Assembly: GCA_017529085.1 (NCBI GenBank)
Contig: JAFXOC010000246.1
Span: 1-5,976, forward strand
Source of the DNA: Selenomonadaceae bacterium
Lineage (GTDB): Bacteria; Bacillota; Negativicutes; Selenomonadales; Selenomonadaceae
Length of the DNA stretch: 5,976 nt
Direction: 5' to 3'
Both the position numbers and the translations under genes were made by a program. Shown in pieces: positions 4,217 through 5,976 of the stretch (its first letter is position 1; each line of letters starts with the position of its first letter). The notes under the pieces were generated by a model. The model searched no databases. It was not told the DNA's origin and was given only the letters and a program-made list of their open reading frames with translations.

Positions 4217-5881
4217 ATGGCAGAAAAGAAGACGCATTTTATACAGGCGATAATTGACGAAGATTTAGCGGCGGGAAAGTATGGAGAAGGAGTGCATACG
4301 AGGTTTCCGCCGGAGCCTAACGGGTATCTTCACGTGGGACACGCAAAGTCGATTTGTTTAAATTTCGGCGTGGCTGAAGAAAACGGCGGAATTTGCAATT
4401 TGCGCTTTGACGATACCAATCCCACAAAGGAAGACACGGAATATGTGGATTCCATACAGGAAGATATCAAATGGCTTGGGTTTTCGTGGGACGATAGAAT
4501 GTTCTATGCCTCGGATTATTTTGAGAAGCTTTATGAATACGCTGTGAAGCTGATAGAAAAAGGCTTGGCGTATGTGGACGACTTGTCGGCGGACGAGATA
4601 AGGGAGTATAGGGGAACGCTGACGGAAGCGGGGAAAGAAAGCCCGTATCGAAACAGAAGCGTTGAAGAAAACCTGGATTTGTTTAAAAGAATGAGGAACG
4701 GCGAGTTCGGCGATGGGGAAAAAGTGCTTAGGGCAAAGATAAATATGGCATCTCCAAATATGGTTATGAGGGATACAGTGATTTATCGAATCGCCCGCGC
4801 TCATCATCATCGTACGGGGGATACATGGTGTATTTACCCGATGTACGATTTTGCCCATCCATTGTCGGACGCTATCGAAGGCATTACCCATTCGATTTGC
4901 ACGTTGGAATTTGAGGAACACCGCCCATTTTATGATTGGCTCTTGAATTCGCTTGATTTCGATCCGAATACGAGACCGAAACAAATAGAGTTTGCAAGGC
5001 TCAATTTGACTAATACCGTCACCAGCAAGAGAAAACTTCGTCAGTTGGTGGAAGAAGGTTTTGTGGCGGGTTGGGACGATCCCAGAATGCCGACTATATC
5101 GGGGCTGAGGAGACGCGGCTTTACTCCCGCAGCCATTAGAAAGTTCTGCGATGAAATCGGTGTCGCTAAGAGCAACAGCCTGGTGGACATCGCTATGTTG
5201 GAGCATTTTTTGCGGGACGATTTAAACGAGCGGGCGGATAGGGTTATGGCGGTGCTTCATCCGCTTAAGGTTACGCTTACGAATTATCCGGAGGACAAAA
5301 AGGAGTATTTGCCCGCTGACAATCACCCGACAAGAGGCGGTAAAAGATTTTTGCCTTTTGGACGCGAGATTTATATTGAGCGTGAAGATTTTATGGAGGA
5401 CGCGCCGAAAAAATTCTTTAGGTTAAAACCCGGCGGGGAAGTTCGACTAAAACACGCCTATATTATTCGTTGCGACGAAGTTGTAAAGGACGAAGCGGGA
5501 AATATTGCGGAGCTTCGTTGCTCGGTGGATATGGACTCTAAAAGCGGCGGAAAAACTGCAAATCGCAAGATAAAGGGAACTATTCACTGGGTGGAAAAGA
5601 ATTCGGCCATCCCCGCGGAAGTTCGGCTTTACGATTATCTTTTGACCACGGACGAAAACGGCAATACCCCGGAGAATTTTGTGGAATCATTGAATAAAAA
5701 TTCGCTTGAAGTAGTGACGGCTTTAATAGAGCCAAGCGTAAAGTATACCGCGCCGGGGACTCACTACCAGTTTTTGCGAATGGGATATTTCACCGTCGAT
5801 TTGGACAGCGAACCTGATAAGCTGATATTTAACCGTTCGGTAGGCTTGAAAGACTCGTGGGCAAAAGTTAAAGATAAATGA
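4217..5881 (+). CDS. glnS: Glutaminyl-tRNA synthetase (GlnRS)
   Basis: Class I aminoacyl-tRNA synthetase that charges tRNA-Gln with glutamine in the cytoplasm. From the ATG at 4217 it has 554 residues, the same length as the E. coli enzyme, and aligns with it along its whole length as I recall that sequence. Visible features: FPPEPNGYLHVGHAKS (30-45) with the HIGH signature as HVGH at 39-42; NLRFDDTNPTKED (61-73); the GlnRS-type WCIYPMYDFAHPLSDAIEG (204-222) and CTLEFEEHRPFYDW (228-241); the KMSKS-loop equivalent VTSKR at 268-272, where E. coli has VMSKR; WDDPRMPTISGLRRRG (286-301); and the C-terminal anticodon-binding beta-barrels from about 340, ending FNRSVGLKDSWAKV. These features separate it from glutamyl-tRNA synthetases. 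Its presence suggests the organism charges tRNA-Gln directly, though a GatCAB route may coexist. Possibly co-transcribed with the HD gene, otherwise its own promoter is not evident. The 3' end falls inside the terminal palindrome. Confidence 0.97.
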   Translation: MAEKKTHFIQAIIDEDLAAGKYGEGVHTRFPPEPNGYLHVGHAKSICLNFGVAEENGGICNLRFDDTNPTKEDTEYVDSIQEDIKWLGFSWDDRMFYASDYFEKLYEYAVKLIEKGLAYVDDLSADEIREYRGTLTEAGKESPYRNRSVEENLDLFKRMRNGEFGDGEKVLRAKINMASPNMVMRDTVIYRIARAHHHRTGDTWCIYPMYDFAHPLSDAIEGITHSICTLEFEEHRPFYDWLLNSLDFDPNTRPKQIEFARLNLTNTVTSKRKLRQLVEEGFVAGWDDPRMPTISGLRRRGFTPAAIRKFCDEIGVAKSNSLVDIAMLEHFLRDDLNERADRVMAVLHPLKVTLTNYPEDKKEYLPADNHPTRGGKRFLPFGREIYIEREDFMEDAPKKFFRLKPGGEVRLKHAYIIRCDEVVKDEAGNIAELRCSVDMDSKSGGKTANRKIKGTIHWVEKNSAIPAEVRLYDYLLTTDENGNTPENFVESLNKNSLEVVTALIEPSVKYTAPGTHYQFLRMGYFTVDLDSEPDKLIFNRSVGLKDSWAKVKDK

Positions 5882-5976
5882 TTTCTTTTCTTTTTCTCTT
5901 TTTTATAAAAAAGAGAAAAAGAAAAGAAATCATTTATCTTTAACTTTTGCCCACGAGTCTTTCAAGCCTACCGAAC
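5835..5976. repeat. Perfect 142-base palindrome at the window end
   Basis: Bases 5835-5905 are the exact reverse complement of 5906-5976, with no spacer; the axis is between 5905 and 5906 in TTTTA|TAAAA. The inner 48 bases (5882-5929) are an A/T-rich, T/C-then-A/G run beginning right after the glnS stop; the outer arm from 5930 to the end is an inverted copy of the last 47 bases of glnS. A coding segment copied without any change and without a spacer is hard to explain by evolution, so the last part is probably a fold-back artefact around a real or partial terminator hairpin. Bases after about 5906 should not be trusted as genomic. Confidence 0.95.

Noticed and set aside
4358..5206. Long minus-strand open frame of 282 codons inside glnS
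   Set aside because: It is fully antisense to a well-conserved glnS, has no recognisable domain, and its Cys/His/Phe-rich composition is typical of a shadow frame.
5882..5929. Ordinary Rho-independent terminator after glnS
   Set aside because: The hairpin is almost wholly A/T with no GC stem followed by a T-run, and it sits at the centre of a longer perfect palindrome, so its native form cannot be read here.
5930..5976. Second, antisense fragment of glnS as a real gene remnant
   Set aside because: It is an exact mirror of the bases before the palindrome axis, which points to a fold-back artefact rather than a separate gene copy.

Overview
The window looks like a metagenomic or draft contig from a low-to-moderate GC anaerobic bacterium, most plausibly Bacillota-like. 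The clues are strong GGAGG-type ribosome binding sites, frequent TTG and GTG starts, a lipoprotein with a typical lipobox, a DUF362 protein and a flavodoxin. This taxonomic call is an inference; no rRNA or other strong marker is present. The left edge cuts a gene, and the right edge ends inside a perfect palindrome, so both ends are probably contig ends.

Left block (1-2168, + strand): three closely spaced genes that look like one operon. They are the 3' part of a DUF362 gene, a complete short-chain dehydrogenase/reductase (SDR, GTG start at 560), and a lipoprotein carrying a flavodoxin domain (ATG at 1423). Gaps are 16 and 17 bases, each holding a good Shine-Dalgarno sequence. A strong stem-loop with T/A flanks at 2131-2168 closes the operon and can serve both strands. 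The set suggests redox metabolism, but no substrate can be read from sequence.

Middle block (2198-3297): a minus-strand FkbM-family methyltransferase gene is broken into two frames exactly at a run of nine Cs. Removing one C restores one 232-residue protein, so this is a phase-variation candidate, a recent pseudogene or a sequencing error. The roughly 400-base gap upstream of it holds a 217-base MITE-like element (3023-3239) with 19-base imperfect terminal inverted repeats, GC-rich internal hairpins and a 5-base AATAG direct repeat on each side.

Right block (3298-5976, + strand): an HD-domain phosphohydrolase gene starts just beyond the element with its own extended -10 promoter. A 127-base spacer with three consecutive GC-rich hairpins follows, then a full-length glutaminyl-tRNA synthetase (glnS, 554 residues). 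The last 142 bases form a perfect spacer-free palindrome that folds back over the glnS 3' end. An assembly or amplification artefact is the likeliest cause.

I see no convincing new multi-gene system. The observations most worth checking are the poly-C FkbM gene, the MITE-like element and the terminal palindrome.
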